This document shows positions 18,203 to 26,654 of a stretch of 64,000 nt of DNA, in pieces. Below the pieces are notes generated by a model. It made no database searches. It saw nothing but the letters and a program-made list of their open reading frames with translations, and was not told the DNA's origin. Both the position numbers and the translations under genes were made by a program. The stretch's first letter is position 1, and the number at the start of each line of letters is the position of its first letter. The stretch lies in NCBI GenBank assembly GCA_016280955.1, contig JAEEHV010000023.1:62001-126000 (forward strand). Direction: 5' to 3'. Source of the DNA: Candidatus Gastranaerophilales bacterium. GTDB lineage: Bacteria > Cyanobacteriota > Vampirovibrionia > Gastranaerophilales > Gastranaerophilaceae.

Positions 18203-18300
18203 TAGCATGCTCTTATCAACTATCCCCAAATCTCCTCCCAAAATTATTAGAGAAAATACTTATACTGACTCGAGGGAATAAAAAAAGAGTCAGTTTTTAT
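18203..18300 (+). ncRNA. Candidate small RNA with CU-rich single-stranded region
   Basis: The segment between the promoter above and a strong plus-strand terminator is about 95 nt, has no convincing ORF, and carries CCCC (18224-18227) and TCCTCCC (18233-18239), sequences complementary to Shine-Dalgarno sites. It lies downstream of ahcY and antisense to no gene. By organisation it resembles C-rich trans-acting RNAs such as cyanobacterial Yfr1 or staphylococcal RsaE, but no homology is claimed. Confidence 0.42.
18264..18300 (+). terminator. Rho-independent terminator (plus strand)
   Basis: ACTGACTC (18264-18271) pairs with GAGTCAGT (18287-18294), followed by TTTTTATT. On the minus strand no T-run follows the stem, so it belongs to a plus-strand transcript. 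Confidence 0.75.
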
Positions 18301-18315
18301 TATGCAAAATTAATT

Positions 18316-18353
18316 AAAAAAGAGTTTGTTTAAATATTAAACAAACTCTTTTT
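18316..18353 (-). terminator. Terminator of ahcY (bidirectional)
   Basis: Perfect 15-pair inverted repeat with a 3-base loop (arms at about 18318-18333 and 18337-18351), flanked by A-runs and T-runs on both sides. It lies 18 bases beyond the ahcY stop. Confidence 0.85.
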
Positions 18354-18370
18354 ATTTATGCTTCTTTCTA

Positions 18371-19639
<1,269 letters not shown>

Positions 19640-19886
19640 TTAACCCTTTTAATTCTTTAAATTTGCTACACTAACCTTTATTATTTTATCACTAACAAAT
19701 ACAACAGCCCATCTCAAAGGGTTAATGTTGCGTTTTGTTAACTCATTTTCTATGTATTTGGTTGTTATTTTATTGTTATTATCTATTTCGACTAACTCAG
19801 AAACGACTTGCATAAATATAAGATTACCACAAAAATATTATTTGCGGTACTTATGTTTATGTACTGCCCGTAAAAATAAAGACAAC

Positions 19887-19914
19887 AAAACAAAAAGCCG
19901 CAAATCGTTGCGGC
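19887..19914 (-). terminator. Rho-independent terminator (minus strand)
   Basis: GCCGCAA (19897-19903) and TTGCGGC (19908-19914) form a perfect GC-rich stem with a 4-base loop; on the minus strand it is followed by TTTTTGTTTT. Confidence 0.8.
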
Positions 19915-20000
19915 ATTAACTCGTTAGATAAAGGAGTGGAGGAGAAAATAAAGAAAAGAGATTATGTTTGTATATACCACAATATATATTTTATATAACG
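19887..20000 (-). ncRNA. Candidate minus-strand small RNA or ahcY leader RNA
   Basis: A strong minus-strand terminator ends this segment, although the nusA transcript already has its own terminator at 20036-20069. The intervening RNA has a pyrimidine tract reading UUUUCUCCUCCACUCC on the minus strand (plus about 19937-19954), again complementary to Shine-Dalgarno sites. The promoter is unclear (an AT-rich block near 19985-20000). It could instead be an attenuated leader for ahcY, 250 bases downstream. Confidence 0.35.
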
Positions 20001-20035
20001 CATGTGCTTTTGTTTGTTACAATTTGTTACATAAT

Positions 20036-20069
20036 AAAAAGACGTTCATATTTTCATGAACGTCTTTTT
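20036..20069 (-). terminator. Terminator of rimP-nusA
   Basis: GACGTTCAT (20041-20049) and ATGAACGTC (20056-20064), 6-base loop, with five-base A and T runs outside. It lies 20 bases past the nusA stop. Confidence 0.85.
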
Positions 20070-20088
20070 ATTATTTTTTGCTTGAAAA

Positions 20089-21327
20089 TTATTCTTCTGA
20101 ATTTTCTTCTTCGGACTCTTCAACTTCTTCCTGAGCGAGATCTTCTTCGTCATAAGCCTGCTGGCTCATTTCTTCTTCAATTTCTTCTTCAATTTCTTCA
20201 GAATCTACTGCTCTTTCAACTTCAGGTTCTTCTTCGTATTCATAATTAGAAGTTTTGCGAGCTTCTTCATCTTCCATTTGAGAAACTGATTTAATATCAA
20301 TTTTCCAGCCTGTTAATCTGTGAGCAAGTCTTACGTTTTGTCCTTCACGTCCTATGGCAAGTGATAACTGATCATCAGGAACAACAACTAATGCATCCTT
20401 TGTTTCATCATCATCTGTCATAATATCAACAGAAACTACTCTTGCCGGAGAAATTGCGTTTACAATATATTCAACAGGATCCGGTGACCAGCGAACGATA
20501 TCGATTTTTTCATTCTTTAATTCACCGACAATTGTCTGAATTCTGTTACCTCTTGGTCCTATGCAGGCGCCTACGGAATCGACTTCAGGATCATTTGACC
20601 AAACTGCTATTTTGGTTCTGAAACCTGCTTCACGTGAAATTGACTTGATTTCAACAATTCCGTCTTCAATCTCCGGAACTTCAAGTTCAAACAATTCTCT
20701 TACGATTTCAGGGTGTGCATGGGAAACAATAACCTGCGGAAGTCTGTTTGTTTCTTTTACGTTAAGAACAAATACTCTGATTCTGTTACCGGGTTTGTAA
20801 TATTCTCTTGGAATTTGTTCTCTCTGCGGCATGATAGCATCGGTTTTTCCAATGTTTACTATAACGTTTCTGTTTTCAACTCTTTGAATAATACCTGTTG
20901 TCAGAGTACCTTTCTTTTCTAAGAATTCGTTAAGAATATTGTTTCTTTCGGCATCTCTGATTCTTTGTGTAATAACCTGTTTTGCTGACTGAGCGGCAAT
21001 TCTTCCGAATTGTTCAGGTGTTACTTCAATTTTAACTTCGTCATCAATTTCAACTTCGTCATCAATTTCCTGTGCATCTGTTAAAGAGATTTCCATATCG
21101 GGATCTTCTACTTTTTTAACAACTGTTTTTGTTGAAAATACACCAATTTCACCTGTTTGTTCGTCAAAAATTGCTTCTATATTAGCTGCTTCTTTTACGT
21201 GCATGTGTTTTTTGTAAGCTGCAACAAGAGCATCGCAAAGAGATGATATAATTACGTCTTTGGATATACCTCTTTCTCTTTCCAGTTCTTCACAAGCTTC
21301 AAATAATGCTGTTCCGATTTTAATCAT
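20089..21327 (-). CDS. nusA: Transcription termination/antitermination factor NusA
   Basis: 412 residues. N-terminal RNA-polymerase-binding domain (about 1-125), S1 domain (about 135-200, GTLTTGIIQRVENRNVIVNIG), then two KH domains (about 230-345: GACIGPRGNRIQTIVGEL and LAIGREGQNVRLAHRLTG). The last 60 residues are almost all Glu/Asp/Ser, a lineage-specific acidic tail in place of the AR repeats of Gammaproteobacteria. The start follows AAAGGA with 8-base spacing. It lies 33 bases downstream of rimP, the conserved rimP-nusA order; infB is not next, so the usual cluster is cut short. Confidence 0.96.
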   Translation of the reverse strand: MIKIGTALFEACEELERERGISKDVIISSLCDALVAAYKKHMHVKEAANIEAIFDEQTGEIGVFSTKTVVKKVEDPDMEISLTDAQEIDDEVEIDDEVKIEVTPEQFGRIAAQSAKQVITQRIRDAERNNILNEFLEKKGTLTTGIIQRVENRNVIVNIGKTDAIMPQREQIPREYYKPGNRIRVFVLNVKETNRLPQVIVSHAHPEIVRELFELEVPEIEDGIVEIKSISREAGFRTKIAVWSNDPEVDSVGACIGPRGNRIQTIVGELKNEKIDIVRWSPDPVEYIVNAISPARVVSVDIMTDDDETKDALVVVPDDQLSLAIGREGQNVRLAHRLTGWKIDIKSVSQMEDEEARKTSNYEYEEEPEVERAVDSEEIEEEIEEEMSQQAYDEEDLAQEEVEESEEENSEE

Positions 21328-21360
21328 TTGTTTTATCCTTTCTGTTTACTTATTAAATTT

Positions 21361-21843
21361 TTAATCTATATATAATTTTGCTGACTGAATATTCTCTTTT
21401 GGAATATGAAGTTCTTCTCCGTCTTCAAATCTGAAGAATGTCAGACCTTCATTATCATCCCAGTCTATTATTTCACCTTTGAATATTTTTTCTGTTTCAC
21501 CTTCTAAAGGTTCTCTTAGTTTTAAACTTATTCTTCTGCCCTGAAAATAAACAAATTCTTTATCTGATTTGAATTTTCTCTCCAAGCCGGGAGATGATAC
21601 TTCAAGGTAGTATTTTACAGGAATTAACTCATCCAGAAAGTCATTCAATGAACGTGTAACATTTTCGCAGTCATCAAGTGTAACATCTTTTTCTCTTGAA
21701 TAGAGGTAAATTCTTAAAAACCAGCGATGATTTTCTTTGATGAATTCAATTTCAATCGGAATATACCCGAACCTCATAGCCGTATTTTCAATGAGCGGTG
21801 TAATTTTTTCCAAAACTTCGTGCCTGTTAATGTCCTGTTTCAT
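21361..21843 (-). CDS. rimP: Ribosome maturation factor RimP
   Basis: 160 residues, assists 30S subunit assembly. It shows the N-terminal alpha/beta domain with LRIYLYSREKDVTLDDCENVTRSL and the LEVSSPGLERKF motif, then a C-terminal SH3-like domain (KIFKGEIIDWDDNEGLTF). A near-perfect ribosome-binding site, AAGGAGG, lies 5 bases before the ATG. First gene of the rimP-nusA operon. Confidence 0.95.
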   Translation of the reverse strand: MKQDINRHEVLEKITPLIENTAMRFGYIPIEIEFIKENHRWFLRIYLYSREKDVTLDDCENVTRSLNDFLDELIPVKYYLEVSSPGLERKFKSDKEFVYFQGRRISLKLREPLEGETEKIFKGEIIDWDDNEGLTFFRFEDGEELHIPKENIQSAKLYID

Positions 21844-21868
21844 AAGCCTCCTTGTTTTAAGCTATGTC

Positions 21869-21941
21869 GGTAAATATGTATTTTAATATTTACCCCGTCC
21901 TTAAAATAAAAAAGAACGGGTATAAATGACCGTTCTTTTTT
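21869..21941 (-). terminator. Terminator plus second inverted repeat upstream of rimP
   Basis: GAACGG (21914-21919) and CCGTTC (21930-21935) flanked by A6/T6 runs form a bidirectional terminator, probably for the gene ending at 22052. A second inverted repeat (GGTAAATAT 21869-21877, ATATTTACC 21886-21894) lies between it and rimP. The TACCCCGTCC next to it can partly pair with GAACGGGTA, so alternative folding in a rimP leader is possible but unproven. Confidence 0.65.
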
Positions 21942-22051
21942 AAGAAACTATTCACAACATAATTATATCAAACATGATTTTGAATGTAAAGAAAAGGGTT
22001 TACATTACTTAAATTATAAAAATTTATACAAGTTCTTTTACTTCAATGCTC

Positions 22052-22414
22052 TCACGAAGCTGACGGACTAAATATAGATTGCCATTGTTCCATTAAATCG
22101 TCTAGTTCTTCTTTGTTAAAATCTTTTAATATAGTTTGTCCTTCTGTATTTTTGGCTATTATTTTGGGTTTAACCATATTTTTTAATTTTTGTACCATTT
22201 CAGGATTATCATATAAGCTCTTTATATAATCATCATAGGATTTGCCTTTTATTATCAAATTTGGAACCCGACCGCCGCCAATAAAGTCATATGCAAGCAT
22301 AACCTCATCTGAAAATGTTTTACCTGTGGTCAAAAATTTAAAAATATCTGCAACATATTCATCTGCTTCATAATCTTTATAGTTGTATCCCTTTGTAACC
22401 TCTCTATTAAACAA
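22052..22414 (-). CDS. C-terminal fragment of frameshifted metallopeptidase-like gene
   Basis: 120 residues from the first in-frame Met. The same frame stays open upstream to at least 22615, giving a further 67 residues (INNLDNLGSKKLEILGYPTS...) that join directly onto the end of the next gene upstream. It is therefore most likely the C-terminal part of one protein of about 420 residues rather than a separate gene. There is no ribosome-binding site before 22414. No known domain is recognised in this piece. Confidence 0.55.
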   Translation of the reverse strand: MFNREVTKGYNYKDYEADEYVADIFKFLTTGKTFSDEVMLAYDFIGGGRVPNLIIKGKSYDDYIKSLYDNPEMVQKLKNMVKPKIIAKNTEGQTILKDFNKEELDDLMEQWQSIFSPSAS

Positions 22415-22611
22415 ATCGGTTATTCCTTTACCACTTAAAACAAGATTATTATAGCAAAAGTCTCCATCGTTGCGTAAAGAACCTATAAATTCTGCATTAT
22501 CAGCAGTTTTACAGTAATCACTCTTAATTTCATTAAATAAATTGTTATGTTGTAAGCTAGTAGGGTAGCCAAGTATTTCTAACTTTTTACTTCCTAAATT
22601 ATCTAAATTAT

Positions 22612-23313
22612 TTATTTTAGTACAGAATCTTCTATATGTCTGCTTTGATGTCCAATTTCATGTTGAACTATGTTGCCTTTAGCAATATTCGATAATTTAT
22701 TAATGTTTAAAAATATATTTATTGTTCCGTCAGTACTTATAGGTGCATATCCCCAAGCGTAACTAAAGCCTAAATCCGGGTTAATATTTCTTTCTGTTAA
22801 TAATCTTATTAATTCATTTTTTTTGTTCCAGTCAGATATTACAAGTGAATCAGGTTTTGAAACAGTAACCCCTAATCTATCCAGTTCAGCAAAATCTTTT
22901 GCTATTTTGTTTATATGTACTAAGTCGCTATTTGAAACATCTCTGAATTCTGTTTTTATTCCAAAATTATCAAACCATGCTTTTGCTTCATCAATGTTTT
23001 TAAAATCAGCAATTTGCGGCAAAACATTTGTTTTTGGATTACCATCAGGTTTTTTGGGCGGTTTTTTACCACGAACTTTTTCCCATATAGTTTTCAGGTG
23101 TTTCCCTTTGCCTATAGTTAATTCAATGCCTAAGCCGATTACCGTTGCAATACCGATTCCAATACCAATTTTTGAGCCGTTTGATAATTCTTTTTTCTTT
23201 GATGATAACTCGACTTTGTCCTGCAGTAGCGGATTGCTCTTAAATGCGGCATTTTTGTTATTGTTTTGTTTATTTATTTTATTTTGGGTAATACTATTTA
23301 TTTCTATAGACAC
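22612..23313 (-). CDS. N-terminal fragment of metallopeptidase-like protein (HEIGH motif)
   Basis: 233 residues ending in a premature TAA. The start is a disordered Asn-rich tail with NNNKNAAFKSNPLL. A hydrophobic helix (about 48-66, KIGIGIGIATVIGLGIEL) is followed by a mixed domain ending in NIVQHEIGHQSRHIEDSVLK, where HEIGH is an HExxH zinc-site motif. The stop comes 6 residues after this region, just after an AAAA run (22615-22618). One extra A there would restore the frame into the downstream fragment (22052-22614). Either a one-base deletion, an assembly error, or less likely -1 slippage on A-AAA. Confidence 0.6.
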   Translation of the reverse strand: MSIEINSITQNKINKQNNNKNAAFKSNPLLQDKVELSSKKKELSNGSKIGIGIGIATVIGLGIELTIGKGKHLKTIWEKVRGKKPPKKPDGNPKTNVLPQIADFKNIDEAKAWFDNFGIKTEFRDVSNSDLVHINKIAKDFAELDRLGVTVSKPDSLVISDWNKKNELIRLLTERNINPDLGFSYAWGYAPISTDGTINIFLNINKLSNIAKGNIVQHEIGHQSRHIEDSVLK

Positions 23314-23423
23314 AATTCAACCTTTTCACATTGCCAACCTGTTTATATAAAGTATTTTTCTTCCGAAAAATTGCCTGAAAAATAATAAAATGTAAAATCA
23401 ATATTTAAAACTCATAAATATTC

Positions 23424-23451
23424 TTGTCTTTTTTAAAATTTTACCGATAAT
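23424..23451 (+). promoter_or_regulatory. Promoter placing the transcript start at the ATG of the 23458 gene
   Basis: TTGTCT (23424-23429), 16-base spacer, GATAAT (23446-23451). The ATG is only 6 bases after the -10 box and no ribosome-binding site exists, so the mRNA is probably leaderless. Confidence 0.5.
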
Positions 23452-23457
23452 AAAAGT

Positions 23458-23895
23458 ATGGCGAGGAAGAAAAAACAAACAATAGGAAAAGGTAAAATTA
23501 TCAGCTTTGGTATAACACTTTTTCTTATGGCGACAGGATTATACTATGTCGGGTTAAACTGCGTACCGCAAAAATGGTACGATATCCAGACTATGATGCC
23601 GAATAAACCCGAGTCATATTATGTTGACCAGTGGTGTACTTCCGATTTTGGCAGAAAAGAAGCCGTTCTTTGGGATATGACAAGGGTTGACTGTCTTACA
23701 AAAGATTATGCAATAGAATTTGATTTTGCCAAAAAATGGGCAGAAAGTATCGGACAATCACTTTATTATTCAAAAATGACAGGCAAACCACCCGCAGTAG
23801 TTCTGATTTTAACTTCTGCCGCTGACTATCATTATGTAAAACGTGTTGAACGTTTGGATAACGGAATAAAAATTTTTCTTATAAAAGCATATTAG
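23458..23895 (+). CDS. Membrane-anchored small protein with restriction-endonuclease-like fold (hypothetical)
   Basis: 145 residues: Lys-rich N-terminus, one TM helix (about 13-31), then a domain with RVDCLTKDYAIEFDFAKKW followed by AESIGQSLYYSKMTGK and PAVVLIL. I recall this block from widespread conserved hypothetical proteins. The D...ExDxAxKW...GQ spacing resembles a PD-(D/E)XK nuclease core, but activity is inference. No Shine-Dalgarno sequence. It converges with the downstream hydrolase gene, 6 bases apart. Confidence 0.7.
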   Translation: MARKKKQTIGKGKIISFGITLFLMATGLYYVGLNCVPQKWYDIQTMMPNKPESYYVDQWCTSDFGRKEAVLWDMTRVDCLTKDYAIEFDFAKKWAESIGQSLYYSKMTGKPPAVVLILTSAADYHYVKRVERLDNGIKIFLIKAY

Positions 23896-23901
23896 AATTT
23901 T

Positions 23902-24552
23902 TTAAGATGCTATTGGAAGAATAAGAGGGAATTTTCCTACTTCACGAATCTGTCTTGAAAATTCTTCTATATCAACTTTAATTGCATCAAAAGTGTTGTA
24001 GTGCATAGGAATTATTGTGGAAGCTCCAAGCCATTCTGAAGCAATAACCGAATGTTCAATATCCATTGTATATTTCCCGCCAATCGGAAGCATTACAATA
24101 TCAGGACTATATACTTCTCCAATCATTTTCATTTCATTGTTAAGACAGGTATCACCGGCATGGTATATTGTTTTATCATCAGCTTTTATTACTACTCCGC
24201 AAGGACAGCCGGCATATTGCCCGTCAGGAGTTGTGCTTGAATGAAAAGCCGGAACCAAAATTGCGCTTCCCCATTCATATTCTCTCCAAGAACCAAGTCC
24301 CATGTCGATTGTTGAAGCACCTTTCTTTGCACAATAATTTGCCAGTTCAAAAACCGCAGTTATTTTTGCTCCTGTTCTTTTTGAAATTTCTATTGCACTT
24401 CCGAGATGGTCACCGTGACCGTGTGTTACAAATATATCAGTAACTCCTTCAGGTTTGTAATTGGGTGCGCAAACCAAAAAAGGATCTATTAATATTTTAT
24501 GATTATTTGTACTAATTTCAAATGCGCTGTGACCTAAGTATTTAATATCCAT
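23902..24552 (-). CDS. UPF0173 metal-dependent hydrolase (metallo-beta-lactamase fold)
   Basis: 216 residues. YLGHSAFEI at the N-terminus, DPFL, the metal motif THGHGDHLG, PAFHSS, a HAGDTCLNNEM loop and MHYNTF near the end together match the UPF0173/YtkL family. Two-metal hydrolase of unknown physiological substrate, cytoplasmic. It sits 9 bases downstream of an HxlR-type regulator on the same strand and is probably controlled by it. Confidence 0.9.
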   Translation of the reverse strand: MDIKYLGHSAFEISTNNHKILIDPFLVCAPNYKPEGVTDIFVTHGHGDHLGSAIEISKRTGAKITAVFELANYCAKKGASTIDMGLGSWREYEWGSAILVPAFHSSTTPDGQYAGCPCGVVIKADDKTIYHAGDTCLNNEMKMIGEVYSPDIVMLPIGGKYTMDIEHSVIASEWLGASTIIPMHYNTFDAIKVDIEEFSRQIREVGKFPLILPIAS

Positions 24553-24561
24553 TACTTTCTC

Positions 24562-24915
24562 CTATTTTTCTGTTACTGAGGAATATTTCTCCTGTAATTT
24601 TCTTAGTTTTTTATATTCTTTTCCCCATTGTTCCATTGATTTGATAACCGGATGCAGCGAATAGCCGATGTCGGTTAAATAATATGTAACTTTATTGAAT
24701 TCGTCACTGTCTTTTTCTCTGAACACAACTCCGTCTTTTTCAAGTTCTTTCAGACATAAAGTAAGAGATTTTGATGTACATCCCAAACTTTTTTTCAGTT
24801 CATTAAATCTCATATCTTTTTGCAGAAGGTTTTTTACTGTAAGAAATTTCCATTTTGTACCGAGCAAAGTCAATACGACTGCAATTGGATTTTGAGGCAG
24901 CTTCTGATGTTCCAT
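24562..24915 (-). CDS. HxlR-family winged-helix transcriptional regulator
   Basis: 117 residues with the HxlR pattern: VVLTLLGTKWKFLTVKNLL, RFNELKKSLGCTSKSLTLCLKELEKDGVV (recognition helix) and YYLTDIGYSL. The Cys that usually precedes PI/V near residue 10 in redox- or aldehyde-sensing members is Asn here (QNPIAVV), so Cys-based sensing is unlikely. It lies between the CDP-polyol transferase gene and the UPF0173 hydrolase, closer to the latter. Confidence 0.9.
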   Translation of the reverse strand: MEHQKLPQNPIAVVLTLLGTKWKFLTVKNLLQKDMRFNELKKSLGCTSKSLTLCLKELEKDGVVFREKDSDEFNKVTYYLTDIGYSLHPVIKSMEQWGKEYKKLRKLQEKYSSVTEK

Positions 24916-24923
24916 ATCCTTAA

Positions 24924-26654
24924 TTATAACCTTTCTGTTTGTTTTTTCAAATAATTCACAATGTTTTTGCCTATCCCTGATTCCGGATAATAAAACTCTT
25001 GTTTAATGATTTTTGCTCTTAATGTTTTAAGTTTATCTTCTTTTTTAATTAAAAGTTTATATAACAGTTCCTCAGTGTCTTCGGTTTTTGCAAGAGTATA
25101 AAAACCTTTTTTAATTTTTAATCCGAATTTGTTAAATCCTGCCCTGTTTGGACTTTCAAAGAATATAATCGGTTTTCCTGAATAGAAGTACTCTGCCAAA
25201 AACGAAGAACTGTCTGTTATTAACACATCTGAAGTTTTGAAGATATCAAAATAGTTTCCGTCAGTGTAGACAACCGCATTGCCCAAAGAATTCCATTCAG
25301 CAATATAGTCGTCATATTCTTTTTCCGTCAAAAATTTCTCCGTAATACATTTATATCTGAGTGACGGGTGTGGTTTCACAACGAAATTGTATTCCGGATG
25401 TTTTTTTGCAAGTTCAAGAAAATAAAGATACTGTTCTTTAAAATTAGACATTTCAAAACCGTATTTTTCTATTGAATGATGCGGAGCCCAAATTATTCTG
25501 TGCTTTTCTTCTTTCTCCGAATCTTTCCACAAGTCTTCAAATCTTTGGTCTATAGGCATTCTGTAGTTATCAAGCTTCGGATATCCTTTTGTTACCATAA
25601 TATCTTTGTGTTTAAGTTCTGCTGCTTTTTGATAAAATTTGTTATGGTATTCACTTTCTGCGAACATTTTCCATAGGTTTCCGCTGTTTTTCCTTATTGC
25701 CTCAGAACCCCAGGATTGTGTGTCTATTGAAGTAAATCCGTATGAAATTATGCATGTGAGAGCATATTTGCTCACTACTTCAGGAATTTGAGAATGTATC
25801 ATATACCAGGGCTGTTGGTAAAATACAATATCAGGCTTTATTTTCTCAAGTGATTTGTAGATATTATTTTCATAATCAAAACCATCTATTGACTCCATCC
25901 CAAATGATTTAAAGAATTCAATATTTTTCTTCTGTAAAAATTCCTGCCTTCTGTATGTAATAATAGGCAAATTTATTATAGGAAGTACTTCAAAATTATC
26001 ATCTTTTTTCATTTCGTCATATATTGACTGATATCCCCATTTAGGGTTTTCCTCGCATAAAAATGCAACCCGTATTTTTCTTGATTTGTCTTTGCGTAAA
26101 TTTTTCAAAACATCAATATAATTATTTTTTGTCTGATATTCGGTTTCGTTCAGGAAAATAAAATATTTCAGGCAGTTGAAAATGTTTTTTGTTTCTTTGA
26201 GATATTTTAGCGCAATTGAGCATTTGTGTATAAACTTATTAGCTTTGTCTCCAAAAAAATCCTGAATGAGAGGTTCAATAATTGTTCCTTTTTTTACAAA
26301 ATTATTTTTTATAAGAAAATTTTTTATCTCAACAGGATTTACAGTTGTTACAAGGATAACATCAGCTTCTGCTTCTTTGATATCTGCAGGTTTCACGGCT
26401 TTATAGCCCATATATTTATCTGTCGGATTTTTTTCGTATCTTAAATCGCTGACTGCACAAATATTTAAGTACTTCGATAAGTCATAATTTTGGCAGATAA
26501 CATTAAACAAAATACCATTTCCGTATATCAGTATTCTTTTTTTGTTGTATTTTTTTGATAAAAACAAAAGTTTGTCTTCAAACCGAATACTTTTCAGATA
26601 GTCAGTATAGCCCTTTAACTCCTCATTATACAAAAATTGCTGATATTGCTGCAT
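24924..26654 (-). CDS. CDP-glycerol/ribitol polyol-phosphotransferase (TagF/TarL-like)
   Basis: 576 residues. The first 150 form a Rossmann-like segment (RILIYGNGILFNVI). The rest matches the CDP-glycerol glycerophosphotransferase family: VAFLCEENPKWGYQSIYDEM, IIWAPHHSIEKYGF (catalytic His region), VVKPHPSLRY and SDVLITDSSSFLAEYFYSGKPIIFFESP. Such enzymes polymerise glycerol- or ribitol-phosphate from CDP-activated donors. Its ATG directly follows the stop of the fused cytidylyltransferase/reductase gene, so it probably uses CDP-ribitol. No membrane helices. Confidence 0.85.
   Translation of the reverse strand: MQQYQQFLYNEELKGYTDYLKSIRFEDKLLFLSKKYNKKRILIYGNGILFNVICQNYDLSKYLNICAVSDLRYEKNPTDKYMGYKAVKPADIKEAEADVILVTTVNPVEIKNFLIKNNFVKKGTIIEPLIQDFFGDKANKFIHKCSIALKYLKETKNIFNCLKYFIFLNETEYQTKNNYIDVLKNLRKDKSRKIRVAFLCEENPKWGYQSIYDEMKKDDNFEVLPIINLPIITYRRQEFLQKKNIEFFKSFGMESIDGFDYENNIYKSLEKIKPDIVFYQQPWYMIHSQIPEVVSKYALTCIISYGFTSIDTQSWGSEAIRKNSGNLWKMFAESEYHNKFYQKAAELKHKDIMVTKGYPKLDNYRMPIDQRFEDLWKDSEKEEKHRIIWAPHHSIEKYGFEMSNFKEQYLYFLELAKKHPEYNFVVKPHPSLRYKCITEKFLTEKEYDDYIAEWNSLGNAVVYTDGNYFDIFKTSDVLITDSSSFLAEYFYSGKPIIFFESPNRAGFNKFGLKIKKGFYTLAKTEDTEELLYKLLIKKEDKLKTLRAKIIKQEFYYPESGIGKNIVNYLKKQTERL

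Noticed and set aside
18106-18333. 75-codon plus-strand frame in the region between the TPR gene and ahcY
   Set aside because: Reads through the promoter and both terminator hairpins; low-complexity translation and no ribosome-binding site.
22823-23350. 175-codon plus-strand frame
   Set aside because: Antisense of the HEIGH protein; no start signal and no domain.
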